Shown here: piece after piece, positions 26,001 through 35,100 of the stretch | Numbering within the stretch: the stretch's first letter is position 1 | Layout of the letters: each line of letters begins with the position of its first letter | Source of the DNA: Brevibacillus porteri | Lineage (GTDB): Bacteria > Bacillota > Bacilli > Brevibacillales > Brevibacillaceae | Direction of reading: 5' to 3' | NCBI RefSeq assembly: GCF_003013475.1 | Contig: NZ_PXZO01000055.1 | Coordinates: forward strand, 36,984 to 100,983 | Length of the DNA stretch: 64,000 bases | Program-made: the position numbers and the translations under genes | The notes under the pieces: generated by a model | What the model was told of the DNA's origin: nothing | What the model saw: the letters and a program-made list of their open reading frames with translations, nothing else | Databases searched by the model: none

Positions 26001-28224
26001 AGACGATATCGAAATGCTGGTCTCAAACGCGGATGACAATTCGGGTACGTGGGAGCGTTTCGCAGAGTCAAAAGCATGGAAGCTGGCTAATGGCAGTACA
26101 AACGGCACCAAAACGGTTTATGTCAAGCTGCGGGACAAAGCGGGGAACGTCACAAAGCTAAGCGATACGATTGAGCTAGATGTGGTGGCGCCAACTGGAT
26201 CTATCACGATTAATAACGGAGACAACTATACCAAGTCTCGTGATGTTACGCTCGCCATAACAGCGAATGACAGTACGAGCGATGTGCAAATCCGCTTCGC
26301 CAATGGTGACAACGACTGGAGCGATTGGGAGGCAGTAACTGCGACCAAAGCATGGCAATTGAAGTCCGGTGATGGAACCAAGACTGTCGAAATGCAGATT
26401 ACGGACAAGGCAGGGCACATCACAACCGTTTCCGATACGATCGAGCTGGATGCAGATGCGCCAGTTGTTACAGGAGTCGAGGACAAAGGCATTTACAAAG
26501 ATGACGTGACCATCACCTTCAATGAAGGAACCGCGACATTGAATAGTGCTCCGTTCGCAAGTGGCGACCAGGTAACAAGTGAAGGCAAGCATGAACTGCG
26601 GGTCGTAGATTCTTCCGGAAACGAAACCAAGATCACGTTTACCTTGGATAAGACAGCACCAACGGGAACGTTCGTCATCAACAATGATGATCGTCTAACT
26701 AGCTCCACCAGCGTGAGACTGCATGTTACTGCTACGGACAATTTGGGAGATGTCGACATGCGCATCTCCAATGACCAAGGCAAGTGGAGCAGCTGGGAAA
26801 AAGTGACGGGAACAGTGCCGTGGAACTTGACGTATGGCAATGGCACGAAAAAAGTTCTGATCCAGCTTCGCGACCAGGCAGGAAACACCGTCGAACTGGA
26901 TGATTCCATTGAGCTATATGTGTCGAATCCGCCAACGGGAGAGCCTGTCACCGGAGTTGAGTTGGAGGAAGAGGAGTTAACGCTGCGTGTTGGCGATACA
27001 GAAAGCCTTCGTGCTACTGTAAAACCAACGAACGCCACCAACAAACGAGTCAAGTGGGAAAGCAGCGACTCTGAGATCGTCGAGGTAGATAAGGAAGGCA
27101 AGATCACGGCTGTAGCTTCTGGGACCGCGACGATTACAGTGACGACCGAGGATGGGAACAAAACCGATTCGGTGGAAGTAACCGTTAAGGAAATAGGAGA
27201 GTCGGTCACCGGAGTAGAGTTGGAGGAAGAGGAGTTAACGCTGCGTGTTGGCGCTACAGAAAGCCTTAGAGCCACTGTAAAACCAGCGAATGCCACCAAC
27301 AAACGAGTCAAGTGGAAAAGCAGCGACTCTGAGATCGTCGATGTAGATAAGGAAGGCAAGATCACGGCTGTAGCTCCTGGGACCGCGACGATTACAGTGA
27401 CGACCGAGGATGGGAACAAAACCGATTCGGTGGAAGTAACCGTTAAGGAAATAGCAACCTTCCAGTTGGAAACAAACGAACCGTCCTTCTGGATGAAGCC
27501 AAAGGGAACCACGACCTTACGCCTTTATAAAGTAGAAGGCAAAAAACGCAAAGACATCACGCGAGACAAAAATGTTGAATACGACACGGAAAACGGGTTG
27601 GTTACCGTCAAGCAGGGCCGCATTACGGCAGGAAAAGAAGAGGGAGAAGACATCGTTACCGTTCGCTATATGGGCGAGGAACTGGAGATTCCGGTGACGG
27701 TTTCTAAGAAAACCATTCGTTCATTGACGACTTCCCTCAAGGATTTGGTGCTGGAGATCGATGAGGAGAAGCAGCTAACGTTGACAGCCGTCTTCAGTGA
27801 CAAGAACACCGAAGAGGTGACAGAAAAAGCAACTTGGTCCTCAAGCAACGAAGAGGTCATCGAAGTAACAAAAGAGGGAAAAGTGACAGCGCTGGCTGAA
27901 GGGAAGGCTGTCATTACTGCGAAATATGGCGGTAAAAAGGTAACCAATCGTGTGCTCGTAGTAGAGGAAAAGAAAGTAAAAGATTTGCGAGTATCGCGCT
28001 CTTCGCTGCGCTTGAAGGCAGACAATACTGGAGAGATCGTCCTGTATGCGGTCTATAAAAATAGGTACGAGGAGATCGTCACCAAGGATGCCGAATGGAC
28101 AGTGGAAGATCCTGAGATTGTGACTGTAGAAAATGGTGTCGTGACCGCACTGGAATCTGGTAAAACAACGATTACAGTGGAATACGGCGGCGAGACCATT
28201 ACGATTAACATTACGGTCTGGTAA
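23008..28224 (+). CDS. Large secreted multi-domain Ig-like/BIG2 surface protein
   Basis: About 1738 residues. A signal peptide (MKRMIARLLVFTLLFAIVQP, cleavage near VNAA) is followed by a DNRLRE/CBM96-like domain (about 30-215, with ALRFDLSG and SFDVTSFV) and one cadherin-like repeat (ENNQIGAVVGTLSAVDPDQGD). A long run of Ig-like repeats has two alternating types: one with LSNDNxxWS and KTVYVxLRDxAGN, the other with PVVTGV and FNEGTATLNG. Then come two near-identical BIG2 repeats and further BIG2-like repeats to the end. No LPxTG, SLH or TM anchor is seen, so it is secreted or held non-covalently. ATG 23008 is 11 bases after AGGAGG; TTG 23005 is possible. Probably an adhesin or carbohydrate-binding matrix protein. 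Confidence 0.85.
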   Translation: MKRMIARLLVFTLLFAIVQPVFIQEKVNAANLTDVIRVEADKFVDASGAYPEGMQYELIQNALIVGYARDSGGDYGAANAALRFDLSGVKSEKKIESANLKIYVHKVESTGGDKPFIDLWGSSDDSWNDDSTLTIPMHSERIITNEMLPDNFTGWKSFDVTSFVKSQIPDKKATFVLRGRQTAPPAPLLYQPQIVFYDKRNSSYASQLEITYAANTPPTDILLSSNSIPENNQIGAVVGTLSAVDPDQGDTVTFSILNNSVPFTVEGNQLKVTEKFDFETKSTYYVPITATDSAGNFFTKMMTIQVTDVNEPPTTATVTINGGAAITNSANVTLTMTHDDPDAAKPEYRLTNVEGGPWSEWKSFVTPVTWTLTTGEGTKSVFMELRDGTGTVLQAQDSIVLDTTPPVGTIEINNGNVATSSEKVELTILGSDVNGPVELMLSNDNNFTGSWLPIPANNKLEWNLASGDGQKTVYAKFRDGVGNLFTTSDTIVLDKTPPIVTGVANDSFYTADVTPVFDDGTATLNGAPFASGTKVSVEGKYTLVVTDTAGNTTAVTFTLDKTAPTGTLAINNGATHTNNQDVTLQIDGTDATSKVKMKLSNDNTSWSAPEDVATTKAWKLTTGDGQKTVYVQLIDEAGNTHDLQASITLDTVAPVVTGVENNKLYNQSVTISFNEGKATLNGKPIADGEIVNEDGAYTLIVTDEAGNTTILPFSIDQTKPSGSLKINGDANYTHTLATTLQIAVTDFSNELQMRFSHDTSDPANWTSWETLTTTKAWTLPTGDGTKSVYMEVKDKAGNIASFTDEITLDMTNPTGAFEINQGQLYTNSSKVTLSVESADAHGVELRLSNDNLTWSDWKTAPSKGDVLWELSGVDGAKTVYVELRDPAGNQLALQKQITLDSAGPVVTGVAQNGVYASDVTISFNEGTALLNGSPFTSGSVVTVEGSYELVVTDEAQNRTTIRFTLDKTPPTGTLSIDNGAEFAKTEDVTLHLTSPGNTDDIEMLVSNADDNSGTWERFAESKAWKLANGSTNGTKTVYVKLRDKAGNVTKLSDTIELDVVAPTGSITINNGDNYTKSRDVTLAITANDSTSDVQIRFANGDNDWSDWEAVTATKAWQLKSGDGTKTVEMQITDKAGHITTVSDTIELDADAPVVTGVEDKGIYKDDVTITFNEGTATLNSAPFASGDQVTSEGKHELRVVDSSGNETKITFTLDKTAPTGTFVINNDDRLTSSTSVRLHVTATDNLGDVDMRISNDQGKWSSWEKVTGTVPWNLTYGNGTKKVLIQLRDQAGNTVELDDSIELYVSNPPTGEPVTGVELEEEELTLRVGDTESLRATVKPTNATNKRVKWESSDSEIVEVDKEGKITAVASGTATITVTTEDGNKTDSVEVTVKEIGESVTGVELEEEELTLRVGATESLRATVKPANATNKRVKWKSSDSEIVDVDKEGKITAVAPGTATITVTTEDGNKTDSVEVTVKEIATFQLETNEPSFWMKPKGTTTLRLYKVEGKKRKDITRDKNVEYDTENGLVTVKQGRITAGKEEGEDIVTVRYMGEELEIPVTVSKKTIRSLTTSLKDLVLEIDEEKQLTLTAVFSDKNTEEVTEKATWSSSNEEVIEVTKEGKVTALAEGKAVITAKYGGKKVTNRVLVVEEKKVKDLRVSRSSLRLKADNTGEIVLYAVYKNRYEEIVTKDAEWTVEDPEIVTVENGVVTALESGKTTITVEYGGETITINITVW
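26941..27456 (+). repeat. 258-bp tandem duplication encoding BIG2 repeats
   Basis: Two head-to-tail copies (about 26941-27198 and 27199-27456) of an 86-codon unit that differ at only a few bases. They encode adjacent BIG2 domains (GVELEEEELTLRVG ... TEDGNKTDSVEVTVKEI). The high DNA identity points to recent duplication or gene conversion. Confidence 0.9.
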
Positions 28225-28227
28225 ATG

Positions 28228-28268
28228 AAAAGGGGCTGTTCGATCTACTGTGGAGGGCAGCCTCTTTT
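28228..28268 (+). terminator. Terminator of the surface protein gene
   Basis: AAAAGGGGCTG / CAGCCTCTTTT form an 11-bp stem (one G-T pair) with the T residues at its 3' side. Confidence 0.75.
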
Positions 28269-28295
28269 CCATTCTGTTTTCAAAGGTGAAGAAAT

Positions 28296-28466
28296 ATGGA
28301 AAACGCATTCATTGCTTTTGTCACTAGCATGATGGTTGGGGCTATTTTCTTTGGAATTTTATGGTGGGAAGGCTCGTGGTTCAGTCTTCGGTTTACGAAG
28401 TGGTACTTCGGTATTTTATTTGCAGTCTCGATAGTAGTAGGAGGGTATACCCTTTTTCAAGGGTAA
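28296..28466 (+). CDS. 56-codon membrane protein
   Basis: ATG 28296 preceded by AGGTGA at 6 bases. The peptide has two hydrophobic segments (AFIAFVTSMMVGAIFFGILW and WYFGILFAVSIVVGGYTLF) joined by a short basic, Trp-rich loop (WEGSWFSLRFTKW). It resembles small two-TM proteins of Bacillota of unknown role. It is short enough to be missed by a 60-codon cut-off. Confidence 0.6.
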   Translation: MENAFIAFVTSMMVGAIFFGILWWEGSWFSLRFTKWYFGILFAVSIVVGGYTLFQG

Positions 28467-28502
28467 TGATTGAACGTATCGAGTAAGCAAATTTCTACAA
28501 AG

Positions 28503-28583
28503 AAAAATAGACATGTTCAACCTTCTCAGGTATCGATCAATTTCTACACCAGCCTACCCGAGAAGGTAAACATGTCTATTTTT
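28503..28583. terminator. Long imperfect inverted repeat, probable bidirectional terminator
   Basis: Arms AAAAATAGACATGTT / AACATGTCTATTTTT (15 bp perfect) continue, after a small bulge, into ACCTTCTC / GAGAAGGT (8 bp) and a short GGTA / TACC. A-tracts on one side and T-tracts on the other make it a terminator in both directions. It insulates the NRPS cluster from the upstream genes. Confidence 0.75.
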
Positions 28584-28615
28584 GTTTGATGATGAACCAA
28601 TGTCTAGGCTAATAT

Positions 28616-28643
28616 TTGACATAAAATTCAGATATGATATAAT
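28616..28643 (+). promoter_or_regulatory. Consensus sigma-A promoter before the NRPS cluster
   Basis: Perfect TTGACA (28616-28621) and TATAAT (28638-28643), spacer 16 bp, just after the long inverted repeat. It is the strongest promoter match in the window and points at the NRPS genes, predicting a leader of about 510 nt. Confidence 0.75.
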
Positions 28644-29160
28644 GACCTTAAATGGTAATCTATTACATTTTATACTTTTAATAGGTAATTGTTCTAAAAA
28701 TTCCCCTTTTCCTAGTAGAATCTGAAGCTGCCTTTCCACGATTCGAAAGAACAATTCACCATTCAATTGCAAGGCTTCCCTGCATAGGTGTTTCATACTC
28801 AACTGTATTCAAACACTACTCCACTTTTTTCACGAATTCATAGCAATTCGATTCAGTTACCTTCCCTTTCACATCTCGTTTGTAGCCGCTTTGAACATGC
28901 ACGATAATATTTGAAAACAACATGTTTGTTTGGTCAACTATTCCTATGTTTTTCCCTTTTTCTATTTGCTTCACCTTAACTAATCGGGTGTCCAGTCTTT
29001 ATCGTGGACGATTCGATGAGTCAACGCCTACTTTGTAAAGGAGGGGGAGGCTTACCGACTACTATCCATTTTAAAAGTCTGATCAAGCAGAGCGGGTGAG
29101 GAACTTCATAATTTTAGAGGGTTCCCCCTTCATTATCAAGCTCAAAAAGGGAGGATAACC
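28644..29160 (+). other. Long untranslated leader of the NRPS operon
   Basis: About 510 bp with no convincing plus-strand gene. It contains a purine-rich block near 29033-29050, a short GGAAC/GTTCC hairpin before the NRPS ribosome binding site, and a possible 20-codon frame (GTG 29096 to TAA 29156) that ends just before the NRPS start. On the minus strand two short frames occur: 28974-28816 (52 codons, ending CYEFVKKVE) and 28796-28554. Neither has a clear ribosome binding site; they may be gene debris. No T-box, CodY-like box or known riboswitch is recognised with confidence. Confidence 0.45.
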
Positions 29161-32100
29161 ATGACCATGGAAGATCAAGTGAGTCATTGGCTTTCAGAAT
29201 TGGCAGGAGAGGCTCCATTGCTACAGCTTCCGTTTGATATCCCCAGACAAAAAAATGTTCGCTATGAAGAAGAGTGGCAATCGATTGATCTGTCAAAACC
29301 AGTGGGGGAGAAAGCAAGATTACTTTGCATGCAAGAAGAGACCGACATGTTTACGCTATTCTTGGCTGCATACCATAGCTATCTTTACAGATATACGGGG
29401 CAAAACGACATTCGGATTGGTGCGATAGCGAGTGATAGCTCTGCCTTTTTTGCAAGTCGAGTGATTATGGGTGGAACGACGAATTTTAAGCAGCTGTTGA
29501 ACGAGGTCAAAGAGAATAGGATGGAGGAGAAGCTTACCAGCAACTCCGAAACTACGAAATTATTTCATACCTTTTTAAGAGTAGGAAAAGCTGGGGATGG
29601 GGATATCAAACTTTTTGTCGATTCCCAAATAGCAAAGGTAGAGCTGCGTGTTGATGTCGAAGAAGCTGAGGGAATGCGCATCACATTTACATATAATTCC
29701 TTCCTATTTACACAACAGACGATACGACGAATGATCGAGAACTTTTGTAACTGGATCGAACAAGTAATCACGGATGTCGAAACTCCTATTGATTTATTGA
29801 GACTAATAACCAAAAACCAGGAGAGAGAACTGGTAGACGAGTGGTGCAGGAATGATGAACCCACGAATGTTCCTGACACAATCTTGAATGCCTTTGATTT
29901 CCAAGCCAATCGGAATCCCGATGCCATTGCGCTCGTTTATAAGCAAGAGAAGATGACCTATCGGGAATTGGATATCCGCTCAAATCAATTGGCGAATTAC
30001 CTCCGAAAGATTGGTGTAACGAGTGAAGTGCTGGTGGGAATATGCCAAGAGCGTTCCATGGAAATGATCGTGAGCATATTAGGTGTGTTGAAAGCAGGAG
30101 GCGCTTATGTACCGATCGATCCTGCTTATCCCGTTCAAAGACTCCACTATATTATGGAAGATGCTGCTTTACAAGTAGTGATTGCGGATGAAGCGTCCGC
30201 GACGAAAGTGCCTGACGGAATAAAAGTGGTAAAATTGTCGGATTATTGTGAAATTTTGCCGAATGAAAGCACGGAGCCCCCTGCAATGGAAGTAAACGGC
30301 CACAATCTTGCTTATGTCATCTATACCTCCGGCTCGACAGGAAATCCGAAAGGGGTAATGATTGAGCACCATTCCGTTATGAATTTTCTTCAAACGCTGG
30401 AGAGGCGCAGTCCGCTTTTACAAACGGACAGGCTTTTACAAAAAACGTCTGTTTCCTTTGATGCTTCTGTTTGGGAGCTCTTTTGGTGGATGTTGAAAGG
30501 AGCTAGCTTGTACATCCTCCCGAACAGCGATGAGAAAGACCCTGCCTTGCTTGTGAAAGCAGTCGAGATGCATAAAATTACCCATCTCGAGTTTGTGCCA
30601 TCTATGTTGAAAGCTGTATTGGATTATATAGAAAATCTGGGTTCTTCTTTTGCATTATCCTCCTTGAAATACGTCACAGTTGGAGGGGAAGTACTTCCGC
30701 CTCATGTTGTTACGAAATGTACCGATCTGTTGACCATTCCTCATGGTACAACCTTATACAACACATATGGGCCGACAGAGACGACAGTCGAGGTTGCCAG
30801 CTTCAAATGCCATCCAGATGAAAAACACGCGCAAATACCCATTGGAAAACCGAATGCCAATACACAGTTATACGTGTTGAACGAGCATTTGCAAATGCAA
30901 CCTGTCGGAGTTGCCGGAGAACTGTATGTCGGCGGATCAGGCGTAGCAAGAGGTTACTTGAACCGTCCTGAATTGACAGAGGAACGATTTATTTCCAACC
31001 CGTATTGTCCAGAATCAGACTCGCGTTTGTATCGAACGGGAGATTTGGTTCGGTACTTGGCCGACGGAAACTTGGAGTATATCGGGCGCAATGACAACCA
31101 GGTAAAAGTGAGAGGGTACAGAATTGAGCTGGAGGAAATTGAAGTCACTTTAGGCAATCATTCGACTGTTGAGCAAGCAATCATTGTCGCGAAAAAAGAC
31201 GCCTATGAAAATAACAAGCTGATCGCTTATGTGATAGGGTCTGGAACGGTAACAGAATGGCGTGATTATCTGAAGGCTCAGCTTCCAGAGTTCATGGTTC
31301 CAGCGTATTTTGTGAAAATGGATGTTTTCCCGCTTACTCCCAGTGGAAAAATTGACCTGAAGTCACTGCCAGAGGTAGGTAATAGTCGTCCGCATGTTTC
31401 GACGGAATATGTAAAACCGGAAACAGAATGGGAAACGAAGCTCCTGGACATTTGGAAGGATTTGTTCGGATACGATGAGATTGGAGTCGAGGATAATTTC
31501 TTTGAATTAGGCGGACATTCGCTGTTGGGGACTCAGGTTATTGCCAGAATCCGTGCTCTTTTCAAGAAAGAGATTCCGTTGTCTGCTCTGTTTACCCATC
31601 CGACGATTCGGAGCATCGTGCCGATCGTAACTGCTGCAGATGAGGTAGATGCAGTGGATGCGTTACCTGCCATCAAGAGGGTATCACGAGATCGAGAATT
31701 GCCGCTTTCTTATTCGCAAGAAAGAGTGTGGTTTTTAGAACAGTTAAGCGCGAATAATTTGGCTTATATTTTTCAAGCCACAATGAAAGTGCGCGGGATG
31801 CTGGATCTCCCCATACTCAATAAGTGTTTTACAGAGATTGTTCGCAGACATGAAATATTCCGAACGGTTTTTCATGAGAAAAATGGACAACCCTATCAGG
31901 TGATCTATGAACCATTCGATGTGGAATTGCCTGTTATAGATGTTTCGCACTTACCTGAGAGTGATCGTGCCGCCGAAGTCCAAAGGCTCATTCAAATGGA
32001 GATCAAAAATCCGATTGATATCGCACAGCTGCCATTGGCGCGATGGATTGTTTATAAGATTTCTGAGTTGGAGTCTGTCATTTTGTTTGTGGAGCATCAT

Positions 32101-35100
32101 CTGATTCATGATGGATGGTCATTCCGCAAATTTTTAAAAGAACTGTTTACGCTATACAGTGCCTATCTTGAAAAGAAACCATCTCCACTGGCTGAGTTGC
32201 CGATTCAATTCGCAGACTATTGCGTATGGCAGAATGAGCTGTTTAAGCGCGGCAAGGAAAACAAGCAGTTAACGTACTGGAAGAATCTACTGCAAGGGGC
32301 CAATGGGCTTCTGGAACTGCCCACTGACAGGCCACGACCAGTAAATCAAACCTTTCACGGGAATATGTTCACCCAATTAATACCGGAAGAACTGTATCTT
32401 CAATTGCGTGATTACTGCATGAAAACAAATACGACCTTATTCATGGTCATGATGTCTGCGTTTCAAACCTTGCTCCATCGTTATTCCAATCAAGAAGACA
32501 TTATTGTAGGTTCGGGTATCGCGAATCGCCGCTGGAAAGACACGGAAGAATTGATCGGGATGTTTGTCAACAATATTGTGATCCGTACGCAATTTACCGA
32601 CAATATGACGTTCCAGGATGTATTGCAAGATGTGAAGAGATCGGCCTTGGAAGCGTACGAAAATCAAGAGATTCCTTTTGACCAAATAGTCGATGCCTTA
32701 AAACTGAAGCGTGATCAAAGCCGTAACCCTCTATTCCAAGTCATGTTTAGTTTCCAGGATGCAAAAGTCACGCATTTACCTGTATCCAATCTGAATATTC
32801 AACTCACCGAAGGCATTAGCAACGGATCGGCCAAATTTGATATCAACGTAGTAGTGACGAATCATGAGGAGCTCTCTTCTTCCCTTTTAACAAAGGATGA
32901 ATACGGAAGTATAAGCCTTGACTGGGAATACAATACGGATTTGTATGAGGAATCTACGATGCGCCGCATGTTTGCGCATTATATTGAATTGCTAAAAAGC
33001 GTTCTTACGCACAGTGACCAGACGTTGCATTCCATGCCTATGCTGACCGCTTCTGAAGAGAACCAAATTCTCCAAGAGTGGAATGACACGGAAGTTGCGT
33101 TTGAGGATCAGAAAACGCTCCATCAAATATTCGAAGAGCAAGCTGCCCGGACGCCAGAGCGAATGGCGGTTGTATTCGGCAACGAACAATGGACCTACAG
33201 GCAAATAAACAACAGGGCAAACTTCCTGGCAAGCAAATTGCGAAATCAGGGAGTGAAGCCGGATACATTAGTAGGATTACTGAGTGAGCGTTCTCCCGAC
33301 ATGATGATTGGTATTCTTGCCATTCTAAAAGCGGGTGGAGCCTATATGCCGATGGACACAGTGGCTCCGAAAGATAGACTGTCCTATATTCTCCGGGATA
33401 GCGATACGAAGGTCGTCGTCATGCAAGAGAAATTCAAGACAGCGATCGATTTCAATGGACCCGTCCTGTTATTGGAAGAGAATAGGCCGGATCAGGATGT
33501 AGAATGCGAGAATCTGGAGTCCGTTGCCCATTCGAAAAATTTGGCGTACGTCATCTATACCTCAGGTTCGACGGGGGCACCAAAAGGAGTCATGATCGAG
33601 CATTGCTCGGTTGTCAATCGGATGAACTGGATGGTCCATCGCTACCCCATGAACGAGGATGACACCATCTTGCAAAAGACTCCCTATTGTTTTGATGTTT
33701 CCGTAACGGAATTAGTCCTATGGTTTTTCACTGGTAGTAAATTATGTTTCCTCGCTCCCCATGCAGAGAAAGACCCGGAGCTTATTGTCAAAACGGTTGC
33801 CCAGCATCAGATAACTTATATTCATTTTGTTCCATCGATGCTCAGCATCTTTTTAGACCATTTGGAAAACGTGGATTGCGCAGAGGAAATCAAAACTTTA
33901 CAGCGAGTCTATACAACCGGGGAAGCTTTGAGTGCGGAACAGGTTCAACGTTTTCATCGATTAATCGGGCAAAGGAATCATACGACTCTTATTAATCTGT
34001 ATGGTCCTACGGAAACGACCATTGAAGTGACCTACTATGATTGCCAGACCGATAGCAAGGTAATCCCCATTGGTAAGCCTATGGATAATATTCAAGCCTA
34101 CATCCTCAATAAGGAAGGGGACCTGCAACCAATAGGCGTGATGGGCGAATTGGTTATTGGGGGCATTGGTCTTGCACGAGGGTATATCGGAAAGCCTGAG
34201 TTAACAGCTGAACGTTTTGTCCCGAATCCTTTTGGCAATCCATCTGAAAGGTTATACAAGACAGGTGACTACGCTCGGTGGATGCCAGACGGCAATATTG
34301 AGTACATCGGCCGTATGGATAATCAAGTGAAAATTCGCGGTTATCGGATTGAATTAGGTGAAATCGAAGCGGTTATGAGGAAGCAGCAAGGGGTAGGAGA
34401 AGTGGCAATCATTGCCCATGAATATGAGCCGGGAGATAAACGATTAATTGCTTATTACAGTGGGGCATCAGAGGCAGAGACAGTAAAAAGCCATTTACAG
34501 AAACAGTTACCGCCTTATATGATTCCTTCTTATTTTGTACGGGTGGGGGAAATGCCGCTCACATCGAGTGGCAAATTGGATCGTAAAGCATTGCCACTGC
34601 CTGAGATCCACATAGTAAGCCATCACTACACAGCGCCGCGAAACTCAACGGAAGAATTGCTCGCACTCATATGGAGTGAAATTTTAAGAGTAAACCAAAT
34701 AGGGGTATTTGATTCGTTCTTTGAATTGGGCGGGCATTCCCTGTTGGCAACACAGGTTGTATCGCGCATACGAGAAGTGTTTGGTCAACATCTACCTCTC
34801 CGAGCGATCTTTGATTGCCCGACCATTGAGGGGTTGGCTAAGCGGCTAACCGAATTGCGACAAGGCGAAAAAATGGTTCAACTGCCTGCGCTCCTGCAAG
34901 TGGATAGAACGGAACCCATTCCGTTATCTTTTGCGCAGCAGCGGTTGTGGTTTTTTGACCAACTGGAGCCAGGAAGCAACGTCTATAACATTCCTTATGT
35001 ATGGCGCTTAAGCGGTTCATGGGATGTTGCCGCATTAGAAACAGGATTTAATCAATTGGTTGAACGTCATGAAATGCTTCGTACCGTATTCGCAAAACAA

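Noticed and set aside
26493..27512. Minus-strand frame of 339 codons
   Set aside because: Shadow of the repetitive surface-protein gene; low-complexity Ser/Val text with no ribosome binding site.
28554..28974. Two short minus-strand frames (52 and about 81 codons) in the NRPS leader
   Set aside because: The text is partly protein-like but neither has a ribosome binding site, and the second overlaps the consensus plus-strand promoter; not enough to call genes.
28980..29160. T-box riboswitch before NRPS 1
   Set aside because: GGGTG- and GGTTCC-like pieces occur, but no antiterminator core, specifier stem or terminator is present.
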